Below are positions 25,263 through 32,208 of a DNA stretch of 56,875 nt, piece after piece. The position numbers and the translations under genes were made by a program. Origin of the DNA: Thiobacillus sp. UBA3361 (GTDB taxonomy: Bacteria; Pseudomonadota; Gammaproteobacteria; Burkholderiales; Thiobacillaceae); contig DEQR01000075.1 of NCBI GenBank assembly GCA_002360535.1, positions 1-56,875 on the forward strand. The letters are read 5' to 3'. Position 1 is the first letter of the stretch. Each line of letters starts with the position of its first letter. The notes under the pieces were generated by a model. The model was given only the letters and a program-made list of their open reading frames with translations. It was not told the origin of the DNA and did not search any database.

Positions 25263-26718
25263 GGTCTTCCTCCTGGATCCGGCAAGGCAGCCAAAGGGTG
25301 AAGCGCGCGCCCCCTTCGGCCAGGTTCTCGGCGGCCACGCAGCCGCCATGCTCTGCGACGATTTCCTCGACCACGTAGAGCCCCAACCCGACGCCGTGGC
25401 TCTCGCCATGACCCGTGCCACGGGTGGTGAAGAAGGGATCGAAGACGTGCGGCAGCACGTTGGGCGGGATGCCAGGGCCGTCGTCGATGACGTGTATGAC
25501 GGTGAGCCGGCGGTCGTCTTGCATCTCCAGCACCGCGCCCGCCAGGTTGGCCCCGGCGCCCGGCCGGGATTCTCGCCAAATTGCCCGACGGGCGGCGATA
25601 CGCAACTGGCCGGCGCCCGCGTCCAGGGCGTTGCGGATCAGGTTGATGAACACCTGCTGCATGCGCTGTTCGTCCACCCACACTGCCAGATCGGACTGCA
25701 TTTCGATATGCAGCCGGTCGGCGGCCAGCCGCCGTTTGCCGAGCAGGATGAAGCTCTTGTCCAGCACCTCTTCCAGGGCCACCCGTTCGGGAAGGAAATC
25801 GCGCTGCCTGGCGTAGTCAAGCAGCGTGCGGACGATGCGCCGGCCGCGTTCCGCCTCGGTGTCGATCTGCTCCACCCAGGTCCGCCGCGTGTCCTCCTCT
25901 CCGATTTCCTCCGCCAATATCTGAGCGGCGGAGGAGATGTTGCCTAACGGGTTGTTCAGCTCGTGTGCCACCCCGGAGGCCAGCACGCCCATCGACGACA
26001 GCTTGTCGGCGTGCAGCACCTGGCGGCGGCGGACGTCCAACTCCGTAAGCATGCGGTTTAGGGCCTGGGTCAGGGAGACGAATTCGCGGTCCCGGGAGGG
26101 CGCGGTGAACTGGCTGAAGTGGCCCTCGGCCAGCGGCAGGAGTTCGTCCTCCAACTGACGCAGCGGGCGGGCCACCATGCGGGCGATGAGCTGCCCGGCC
26201 AGCAGGCCCAGCACCACCACGGCCAGGGCGAACAGGATCATCGCCCGGGTGGAGCCGCGTACCGATTGGACCAGCGCGGCCCGTTCTCGACGGCTCAGGT
26301 TTTCGGCGGCATCCGAGATGGCGTGGCCGAACGCCCGCAGGGCCTGTTCCTTGCCGGCATCCAGGGCGTCCGTGGCATCGAACAAGGCGCGATATTCGCC
26401 CAGGGCATTGACCAATCCGTCCAATTCGCCTGCTGCCAACAGTTCGAGAAACAACTCGCGCCGGGCCGACAGGTCGGAGGCGATGCCGTCCGCCAGTTCA
26501 AGGGCGGCGAAACGGTCGGCCGGATCACGGTAGAGGAAAAAGTTTTTCTCGTGGCGTCGCATCTCCAGAGTGCGCTCGCGGAAGTCGGACACCGCCACCC
26601 CTTCGCCGATGCGCCTTTCCAGATAGCGCAGGTCGGCATAGACGATGGCCATGAACACCAGGCCCAACAGGGCCAGGGCGCCGTAGGCCAGGCCGATCTT
26701 CCCGCGAATACTTCGCAT
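25255..26718 (-). CDS. Sensor histidine kinase, partner of the sigma-54 regulator
   Basis: A 487-residue membrane kinase. It has an N-terminal TM helix, a helical periplasmic domain of about 130 residues, a second TM (about 158-180), HAMP, then HisKA with the phosphorylated histidine in GVAHELNNPLGN (near residue 252), N box NLIRNALDAG, G1 DDGPGIPP and G2 GVGLGLYVVEE. The four-helix-like sensor region (RRHEKNFFLYRD...) has no recognised ligand. Upstream of ATG 26718 lies the palindrome GCAACACCTATGTTGC, ending 13 bases before the start. Confidence 0.92.
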   Translation of the reverse strand: MRSIRGKIGLAYGALALLGLVFMAIVYADLRYLERRIGEGVAVSDFRERTLEMRRHEKNFFLYRDPADRFAALELADGIASDLSARRELFLELLAAGELDGLVNALGEYRALFDATDALDAGKEQALRAFGHAISDAAENLSRRERAALVQSVRGSTRAMILFALAVVVLGLLAGQLIARMVARPLRQLEDELLPLAEGHFSQFTAPSRDREFVSLTQALNRMLTELDVRRRQVLHADKLSSMGVLASGVAHELNNPLGNISSAAQILAEEIGEEDTRRTWVEQIDTEAERGRRIVRTLLDYARQRDFLPERVALEEVLDKSFILLGKRRLAADRLHIEMQSDLAVWVDEQRMQQVFINLIRNALDAGAGQLRIAARRAIWRESRPGAGANLAGAVLEMQDDRRLTVIHVIDDGPGIPPNVLPHVFDPFFTTRGTGHGESHGVGLGLYVVEEIVAEHGGCVAAENLAEGGARFTLWLPCRIQEEDHE

Positions 26719-26730
26719 GCGTTTCTCTTT

Positions 26731-26746
26731 GCAACACCTATGTTGC
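26731..26746. promoter_or_regulatory. GCAAC-N6-GTTGC palindrome before the kinase gene
   Basis: The sequence GCAACACCTATGTTGC lies 12 bases upstream of the kinase ATG. A closely similar palindrome, GCAACATTGATGTTGC, lies upstream of chrB at 44122. It would place a bound regulator at or just after the kinase promoter, suggesting autoregulation. Confidence 0.5.
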
Positions 26747-26810
26747 GCGTTTTAACACCTGCCCCGCCGTCCCCGCAATACGCACCCCGGCGGGTTTGAC
26801 AGACCACGGC

Positions 26811-26842
26811 GTTACACATTGCAACAGATACGCTAGCGCAAC
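26811..26842 (+). promoter_or_regulatory. Candidate enhancer (UAS) with GTTAC/GCAAC repeats
   Basis: GTTACACATTGCAAC at 26811-26825 is an inverted pair (GTTAC against GCAAC, one mismatch), and another GCAAC lies at 26838-26842. They sit about 50-80 bp upstream of the -24 element, the usual enhancer distance for NtrC-type regulators. The adjacent regulator is the obvious candidate to bind here. Confidence 0.5.
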
Positions 26843-26862
26843 GTGAAACAAATGCCAAATTA

Positions 26863-26875
26863 TTTCAAAGAGTTA
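26863..26875 (+). promoter_or_regulatory. Candidate IHF site
   Basis: TTTCAAAGAGTTA matches the IHF consensus WATCAANNNNTTR with one mismatch (second position). It lies in an A/T-rich patch between the candidate enhancer and the -24/-12 promoter, exactly where IHF bends DNA in sigma-54 systems. Confidence 0.45.
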
Positions 26876-26890
26876 CAAGAAATAGCGAGC

Positions 26891-26906
26891 TGGCACGACT
26901 CCTGCG
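26891..26906 (+). promoter_or_regulatory. Sigma-54 (-24/-12) promoter
   Basis: TGGCACGACTCCTGCG has the invariant GG (26892-26893) and GC (26904-26905) exactly ten bases apart and matches TGGCACG-N4-TTGCW except at one T and the last base. Transcription would start near 26917, leaving a leader of about 23 nt before ATG 26940. Confidence 0.8.
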
Positions 26907-26939
26907 ACAGGGGACACACCCTCTTTACCGGAAAGTGTG

Positions 26940-27452
26940 ATGAAAAAGCTCAGCCAGCAACTTAAACAGGCCCTGGCCGCCCTGGCGGCGGCAGACGCCG
27001 GGGAAATGCTGACCCGGACGCAGAAGGACCGCTATCTCGACGACCGCGGCGACGCACCGGACAGCCCTCGCCGCCAGGTCGCCCTCTGGGCCGGCGCCTG
27101 GCTTTCCAAGGCCGCCCTGGGCTACACCCTGTCCGCCTGCCGGCGGCTGGATGCCGCGTTGACCATCGTCCACGCCGAGGGCACCGACATCACCGCCCTG
27201 CGCACCCGTCTGGGCCGACAACCGGCCCGCTTCCACGCCTTGCACGGCCGTCCGGAAACGGCGTTGCGCGAGTTCCTGGGCAGCCACGCCCAGGTCGTTT
27301 TCCTGGTACTTGACGGAGATGACCAGGCCGCCAACAGCCTGGCGCTTCGCACCGGCAACCCGGGCGTGCCCATGGTGGTGGTCGCCGGTGACCACCCCGG
27401 CACCCTTGTCCCGACAACCTATGAAGCCCCGCCGTTGGCGGCCACCGCCTGA
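26940..27452 (+). CDS. Unknown protein, first gene of the sigma-54 operon
   Basis: A 170-residue soluble protein that I do not recognise with certainty. The N-terminal 60 residues are helical and charged (KKLSQQLKQALAALAAADAGEML); the rest looks like an alpha/beta fold with short strands such as AALTIVHAEG, VVFLVLDGDDQ and VPMVVVAGDHP, reminiscent of UspA-like domains but without a clear nucleotide-binding loop. ATG 26940 directly follows an in-frame GTG at 26937; GGAAAG is upstream. It is the first gene after the -24/-12 promoter and precedes a small membrane protein and a TSUP exporter. Confidence 0.7.
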   Translation: MKKLSQQLKQALAALAAADAGEMLTRTQKDRYLDDRGDAPDSPRRQVALWAGAWLSKAALGYTLSACRRLDAALTIVHAEGTDITALRTRLGRQPARFHALHGRPETALREFLGSHAQVVFLVLDGDDQAANSLALRTGNPGVPMVVVAGDHPGTLVPTTYEAPPLAATA

Positions 27453-27483
27453 CCTTTCCCCTTCATCAACCGGAGTTCTTCCC

Positions 27484-27762
27484 ATGTCCCACCCCAGCAA
27501 GCCCTCGCTGCTGCCGACCATTTCCTTCGGCATCGCCAGCGCGGTCCTCTATTTCCTGCTGTTCCAGTATTCCGACCACTTCGTGGAATGGGCGGAGCGC
27601 ACCCGCCAAGACGAGAAAATCTTCTTCCTGGTGCCGGTGGTGGTGGCCTTCGTGTTTTCCTATTTCCACGGCCATTTCACCGGCCACTTCTGGGAAAGCC
27701 TCGGCCTGCGCGCCGCAAAAACCAAGACCGTCACCAAGTCCGTGAAGAAAACCCAAGCCTAG
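27484..27762 (+). CDS. Small membrane protein of the TSUP operon
   Basis: A 92-residue protein with two predicted TM segments (LLPTISFGIASAVLYFLLF and FFLVPVVVAFVFSYFHG), a histidine-rich turn (HGHFTGHFW) and a basic C-terminus (KTKTVTKSVKKTQ). It lies 31 bp after the first gene and 11 bp before the TSUP exporter gene, so it is very likely co-translated with it and may be an accessory subunit. No known family is recognised. Confidence 0.75.
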   Translation: MSHPSKPSLLPTISFGIASAVLYFLLFQYSDHFVEWAERTRQDEKIFFLVPVVVAFVFSYFHGHFTGHFWESLGLRAAKTKTVTKSVKKTQA

Positions 27763-27773
27763 GAGCACCGCAA

Positions 27774-28853
27774 GTGGAAAATCTGTTCATCGACATCAAC
27801 GTCTACACCGCCCTGGCCTTGTTCGTGGTCGGCTTCATCGGCGGCATGGTCTCCGGCTTCATCGGCTCGGGCGGCGCCTTCGTGCTCACCCCGGCGATGA
27901 TGACCTTGGGCGTGCCCGGCATCGTCGCGGTGGCCTCCAACATCTGCCACAAATTCCCTAAATCCCTGGTCGGCGCCATGAAACGTCATAAATACGGCCA
28001 GGTGGATGTGAAGCTGGGCGTCATCATGGGCATCTTCGCCGAGCTGGGGGTGCTGGTCGGCAAGCACGTGATGACCGACATCAAGCACGAGTTCGGCGAA
28101 GTCGGCACCAGTCTCTATGTCTCCGTGGTCTTCGTGGTCGTCCTGGCCATCGTCGGCGGCTTCGTGTTCCGCGACGCCATGCGCATGTTCAAGCAGGAAC
28201 AAGCGGGAGGCGGCGTGGAAGCCCCACACGAGGTGCCCAAGCTGGCGCGGTGGGTGCAGTCGGTCCACATCCCCGGCACCATGATGTATTTCAACGCCCT
28301 GAAGGCGAAGGTCTCCATCCTGTTCATCGTTCCCCTGGGCTTCGCCACCGGCATGCTGGCGGCGACCATCGCCGTAGGCGGCTTCATCGGCGTGCCGGCC
28401 ATGATCTACGTGCTCGGCGCCCCGGCGCTGATGGCCTCGGCCACCGAGCTGGTGATCGCCTTCGTGATGGGTGCCGGCGGCACCATGCTCTACTCGCTTG
28501 ACGGCGTAGTGGACATCCGCCTGGCGATGATCATCCTGGCCGGCTCGCTGTTTGGCATCCAGATCGGCGCCATCGGCACCACCTATGTTAAGGACTCGGT
28601 GGTCAAATTCGTCATGGGCCTGATCATGATCATCGTGCTGTTCTCGCGCTTCTTCTACGTGCCTGGTTATCTTTCCCAACTCGGCTTGATCGAGACCATG
28701 CAAGAATCCACCATCACCACCCTGAAACTGCTGGGCGACGCCACCCTGGTCATCGCCCTGGCCGTCGGCGGCATTACCATCATTGTTGCCTTGATCAAGG
28801 GCATGGCCACGCACCGCCGCGAGCAGTTGCTCCTGGCGGGAGGCGAGGCATGA
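27774..28853 (+). CDS. TSUP family (TauE/SafE-like) anion exporter
   Basis: A 359-residue polytopic protein of the TSUP family, whose members export sulfite, sulfoacetate or related sulfur anions. The hallmark repeat appears twice: GGMVSGFIGSGGAFVLTPAMM near the N-terminus and GFATGMLAATIAVGGFIGVPAMIYVLG in the middle. Eight to nine TM segments are visible, with a cytosolic loop around 130-165. It starts with GTG 27774, supported by AGGAG at 27761-27765. Its end overlaps the UspA gene in an ATGA. Control by the two-component system fits an inducible exporter; the substrate is not shown by sequence. Confidence 0.88.
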   Translation: MENLFIDINVYTALALFVVGFIGGMVSGFIGSGGAFVLTPAMMTLGVPGIVAVASNICHKFPKSLVGAMKRHKYGQVDVKLGVIMGIFAELGVLVGKHVMTDIKHEFGEVGTSLYVSVVFVVVLAIVGGFVFRDAMRMFKQEQAGGGVEAPHEVPKLARWVQSVHIPGTMMYFNALKAKVSILFIVPLGFATGMLAATIAVGGFIGVPAMIYVLGAPALMASATELVIAFVMGAGGTMLYSLDGVVDIRLAMIILAGSLFGIQIGAIGTTYVKDSVVKFVMGLIMIIVLFSRFFYVPGYLSQLGLIETMQESTITTLKLLGDATLVIALAVGGITIIVALIKGMATHRREQLLLAGGEA

Positions 28854-29683
28854 AGGAGATCAAACGCATCCTGTTCGCCACCGACGGCTCCGAATATTCC
28901 CTCGGCGCCCAGCGAGTGGCCATCGAGCTGGCCCAGCGCTGCCGGGCGGAATTCCACGCCATGAGCATCATGCTCAGCACCCAGGACCTGGAGTTCGTCG
29001 GCACCCACCAGATGCGGGAGAGCCGGGAGGCCGAGATCCAGGCGCGCCTGGACACGGTGGCTGAGGCCGCCAAGGCGGCCGGCCTGGCCTGCACCACCCA
29101 CCTGGTCTATGGCGAGCAGCCCGAGCACGAGATCGTGAACACCGCCCGCGGGATCGAGGCCGACCTGGTGGTCCTGGGGCGGCGCGGCCGGCGGGGTCTG
29201 GCCCGCTTCATGGTGGGCCACGCCACTGCCTACGTGGCGGGGCACGCCCCCTGCAGCGTGCTGGTGGTGCCCCGCACGGCACGGGTCTGGCAACAGCGCA
29301 TCCTGCTGGCCACGGATGGCTCCCCGGCCAGCGAGGAGGCCACCCGTCTTGCCACGGACGTGGCCCGCCAGTGCCACATGCCGGTGACCGTCCTGTCCGC
29401 CACCACCGCCAGTCACAGCGCCCAGCGCAAGCAGGAGGCGCGCCTTAGCGTGGACCAGGCCGTCACCGCCCTGGTGGCCGCCGGCGTCAACAGCGACGGT
29501 TTGGTCCCCGAAGGCCGGCCGGACGAAGTGGTGATCGAGGCCGCCCGGAACACCGGCGCCGACCTGATCGTGGTAGGCAGCCACGGCCGCACCGGCCTGT
29601 CTCGCCTGTTCCTGGGCAGCATCTCCGAACGCATCATCGGCCAGGCGCAATGCCCGGTCCTGGTGGCACGGGGAGGGGTTTGA
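28850..29683 (+). CDS. Tandem UspA universal stress protein
   Basis: A 277-residue cytosolic protein of two UspA domains (about 1-140 and 145-277). The second has the ATP-binding loop GSHGRTGLSRLFLGSISERI; the first has the related GRRGRRGLARFMVGHAT. Its ATG overlaps the TSUP stop (ATGA), so the two are coupled. Its role is probably regulatory or protective for the exporter or under the inducing stress. Confidence 0.92.
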   Translation: MKEIKRILFATDGSEYSLGAQRVAIELAQRCRAEFHAMSIMLSTQDLEFVGTHQMRESREAEIQARLDTVAEAAKAAGLACTTHLVYGEQPEHEIVNTARGIEADLVVLGRRGRRGLARFMVGHATAYVAGHAPCSVLVVPRTARVWQQRILLATDGSPASEEATRLATDVARQCHMPVTVLSATTASHSAQRKQEARLSVDQAVTALVAAGVNSDGLVPEGRPDEVVIEAARNTGADLIVVGSHGRTGLSRLFLGSISERIIGQAQCPVLVARGGV

Positions 29684-29749
29684 GGCACCCCGGGCGGGCG
29701 CGGCGCCGTCCGGCCAGCCGCAGCCCCGGCCGGTAGCCGCGAGCGCGCC

Positions 29750-30174
29750 ATGCACATCCTGGTCATCGAGGACAACCCCGACCTGGCCGCCAACATCTGA
29801 GATTACCTGGAGGCCAAGGGCCACAGCACCGATGCCGCCGGCGACGGGGTCACCGGCCTGCACATGGCGGTGACCCACGATTACGACGTCATCGTGCTGG
29901 ACGTGATCCTCCCCGGCCCTGGACGGCTTCACCCTGTGCCGGCGTGGCATCGGGCAGGACGCCTGCCATGCCCGCTACGGCCCCGCCGCACAGGGCTTCC
30001 GGCCCTTCGTCCGGGCACAGGCCCCCGATCTGGTGATCGTCCCCCGTCACCTGGCGGAACTGGCATCGGACCCCTCGGACGTGCTGGCCCTGGGCCGCAA
30101 GTCCCCTTCACCGGCCGGGGCCTGCTGGCCCGGCGGGGCTGGCTGCCCATCGCGCCCGCGCCGTCCCGGGCCTG
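29750..30174 (+). pseudogene. Broken response regulator remnant
   Basis: Starting at ATG 29750 the frame reads like a receiver domain (HILVIEDNPDLAANI, then after a stop DYLEAKGHSTDAAGDGV and DYDVIVLDVILPG). It is interrupted by TGA at 29798-29800 and by an extra C around 29920 that shifts LDGFTLCRR out of frame. The following 230 bp are open in places but match nothing I know. Both lesions together argue for a decayed gene, not recoding. It lies just after the UspA gene and may once have belonged to that operon. Confidence 0.7.
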
Positions 30175-30211
30175 AGGCACCGGCGGACAACCCGATACCT
30201 GACGACCTCCA

Positions 30212-30271
30212 TAGGAGCAGGCTCCGGCTCGCGATGCCCGCGTTGGGTCGCGAGCAGAAGCTCGCGCCCAC
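30212..30271. repeat. Second REP-like doublet (imperfect)
   Basis: The left arm (30212-30234) reads TAGGAGCAGGCTCC...CTCGCGA and the right arm (30247-30271) is its imperfect inverted partner, ending in CGCCCACA. The layout and the CTCGCGA core match the REP family, as for the perfect doublet at 16610. It sits in a gene-poor, decaying segment. Confidence 0.75.
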
Positions 30272-30336
30272 ACCCCCCTGTCTTGCTGCCCCATCGGTCA
30301 TCCCGACGCAACCCGGGCCCGCTTGCCCCCACCCCA

Positions 30337-30563
30337 GTCGGCGGCCTTTACATCCGCCCCCATCCCCATCTCAGGGGGTCCTGAAAGACCTCCATGAATC
30401 AGGGCGTTACCAACTTCCCCGGATTCCCGTTAGGCGTCACCTCCTGCAGCTACAACCCGCTGTTCAACCTGACCCTGGCCAGCAGCTTCAACCCCGCCTT
30501 CGTCACCAACAACGGCGGCACCCCCACCACGCCGAGGCGGCCCTGGCGGCGAGGATGGCCGGC
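30337..30563 (+). pseudogene. Degenerate partial copy of the CHRD/PEP-CTERM gene
   Basis: From ATG 30394 the frame reads FPGFPLGVTSCSYNPLFNL then TLASSFNPAFV, clearly related to FVGFPLGVTAGSYNAVLDL and TLASSYNPAFI in the intact gene at 31294. It lacks the signal peptide, the first half of the domain and the sorting signal, then runs into Arg-rich nonsense and a stop. The 5' flanks also match: GTCGGCGGCCTTTACATC occurs at 30337 and again at 31143. This is a partial duplication with internal deletion. Confidence 0.75.
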
Positions 30564-30676
30564 CTGAGGCCGGGCGGAGGGCACCGCCGCCTCGCCGCGA
30601 CGGATGCGGTCCCGGCCCCCCTCCATCCCGCCCGCGGCTGGGATACACTGCGCCCCGAACCGAGGGGAGTACACGC

Positions 30677-31102
30677 ATGCCATCCAAATTCCCGCGCTAT
30701 CTGCTGGGCGCCTTGGCGATCTTGATCCTGCTGGCCGCCGGCTGGACCTGGCTGACCCTGCACTGGACCTACTCCGAGGGCGAACGCACCGGCTACGTGC
30801 AGAAGCTGTCCAGGAAGGGCTGGCTGTGTAAGACCTGGGAGGGCGAGATCGCCATGGTCACCATGCCCGGCGCCATCCCGGAGAAGTTCGAATTCAGCGT
30901 GCCCGACGACGCCGTGGCCGACCGGATAAACCAGCTCTCCGGCCGGCGGGTGGTGCTGCATTACGAGCAGCACAAGTTCATCCCCAGCAGCTGCTTCGCC
31001 GAGACCGAATATTTCGTGATCCGCGTGCGGGACGTGGAAGGTACCCCCGGCGGTCTGCCACCCCCCGCCGTGCCCCAGGGGCAGTTGCAGACGCCGCGCT
31101 GA
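30677..31102 (+). CDS. Conserved single-TM hypothetical protein
   Basis: A 141-residue protein with one N-terminal TM helix (YLLGALAILILLAAGWTWL) and an external globular domain. Recognisable segments include YSEGERTGYVQKLSRKGWL, CKTWEGEIAMV and SSCFAETEYFVIRV; the two cysteines could pair. I recall this pattern from conserved proteobacterial hypotheticals without a known function. GAGGGGAG precedes ATG 30677. It lies between the degenerate and intact CHRD copies, so the duplication spans it. Confidence 0.8.
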   Translation: MPSKFPRYLLGALAILILLAAGWTWLTLHWTYSEGERTGYVQKLSRKGWLCKTWEGEIAMVTMPGAIPEKFEFSVPDDAVADRINQLSGRRVVLHYEQHKFIPSSCFAETEYFVIRVRDVEGTPGGLPPPAVPQGQLQTPR

Positions 31103-31293
31103 GGCCAACCGGACGGAGAGCAGGCGGACGCCGCCGCCATCTGTCGGCGGCCTTTACATCACCCCCCCTTCCACACCCCAGCCCCCCTCTTGATCCTCAA
31201 TGAATCATGGGGTTACTCACCCTGGCACGGCGCTCGCTTGAGTGTTCCGCCCGCCAACCGGCGGATGGATGGGACTTGCGGACAGGAGGATGT

Positions 31294-31884
31294 ATGGCGA
31301 CGCGACTGCTGTTTCTATTGGCACTGACCTTGGCCTGGGCGGGCGCGGCGCGGGCCATGCCCATTGTCTATACCGCCAGCCTGAACGGCGCTTCCGAGAA
31401 CCCCTTCGTCGCCTCGCCGGGCAGCGGCACAGCGACGGTCACCTACGACCCCGTGGCCCACACCCTGTCGGTGATGGCGGATTTCATGGGCCTGAGCGGC
31501 AACACCACCGCCGCCCATATCCACTGCTGCGTCGCGCCCCCCGGCAATGTGGGCGTGGCCACCACCACCCCCTCCTTCGTGGGATTCCCGCTGGGGGTCA
31601 CCGCCGGCAGCTACAATGCCGTGCTCGACCTGACCCTGGCCTCCAGCTACAACCCCGCCTTCATTGTGGACACGATTTCCGGCGCCGAGCTGACCCTGGC
31701 CCAGGGGCTGGCCGCCGGCCAGGCCTACTTCAACATCCATACCACCCTCCACCCGGGCGGCGAGATTCGTGGTTTCCTGACCGCCGAATCGGTCCCCGAG
31801 CCGGCCAGCCTGGCCCTGGTAGGACTGGGGCTCGCAGGCCTGGTGGCGGGCAGACGGCAGCCACGGCGGCATCCGGCCGAGTAG
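31294..31884 (+). CDS. CHRD-domain protein with PEP-CTERM sorting signal
   Basis: A 196-residue exported protein: signal peptide (ATRLLFLLALTLAWAGAARA), a CHRD-type beta domain (about 25-165: YTASLNGASENP, AAHIHC, then FNIHTTLHPGGEIRGFL) and a C-terminal PEP-CTERM tripartite signal (VPEPASLALVGLGLAGLVAG, then RRQ). PEP-CTERM proteins are processed by exosortase and displayed in the envelope or exopolysaccharide matrix. AGGAGGA precedes ATG 31294. No exosortase gene is in the window. The gene's partial duplicate lies 0.9 kb upstream. Confidence 0.9.
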   Translation: MATRLLFLLALTLAWAGAARAMPIVYTASLNGASENPFVASPGSGTATVTYDPVAHTLSVMADFMGLSGNTTAAHIHCCVAPPGNVGVATTTPSFVGFPLGVTAGSYNAVLDLTLASSYNPAFIVDTISGAELTLAQGLAAGQAYFNIHTTLHPGGEIRGFLTAESVPEPASLALVGLGLAGLVAGRRQPRRHPAE

Positions 31885-31895
31885 CCGCTCCAGGT

Positions 31896-32192
31896 TCAGA
31901 GCCGATAACCGGCGCAGGATTTCCGCGTCGGGCATCTCCGTCGAGCAGTCCGCCCGGGCGGCGGAACCCATGCGAATACCCTGTGTTTCGTGACTTCCAG
32001 CGTCACGATGAAACGCGGCAGCGCGGAACAGGGGAGGATGAGTCTGGCGCCACGCTCGTACCAGCAGTTGTCCGGGGCGTTGTGTTTGGCCACACCCGGC
32101 AGCTCGCACAGGTCGAGGAAGGACGACAGCGCGCCGGCCTATTCGCTCAGGGGGTTGCCATGCCACTTGGCGACCAACTCGCGCAGTGTCAT
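31896..32192 (-). pseudogene. Interrupted fragment resembling a DNA-methylase C-terminal region
   Basis: From ATG 32192 the minus strand reads MTLRELVAKWHGNPLSE, then an in-frame TAG (32141-32139), then a coherent continuation with LPRFIVTLEVTKHRVFAWV. The last motif resembles the RYIVTPEVSKHR-FAW segment of large type IIG/PglX-like DNA methyltransferases, and EILRRLSALNLER, in another frame near 31900-31940, resembles their C-terminal end. This looks like a deleted and frameshifted remnant. The family assignment is tentative. The 31885-32208 region holds no intact gene. Confidence 0.5.
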
Positions 32193-32208
32193 GGCCGGCC
32201 GTACAGGG

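Noticed and set aside
29798..29800. In-frame TGA read as selenocysteine in the response regulator
   Set aside because: The codon falls in an ordinary helix, and a separate frameshift occurs later, so decay is the simpler reading.
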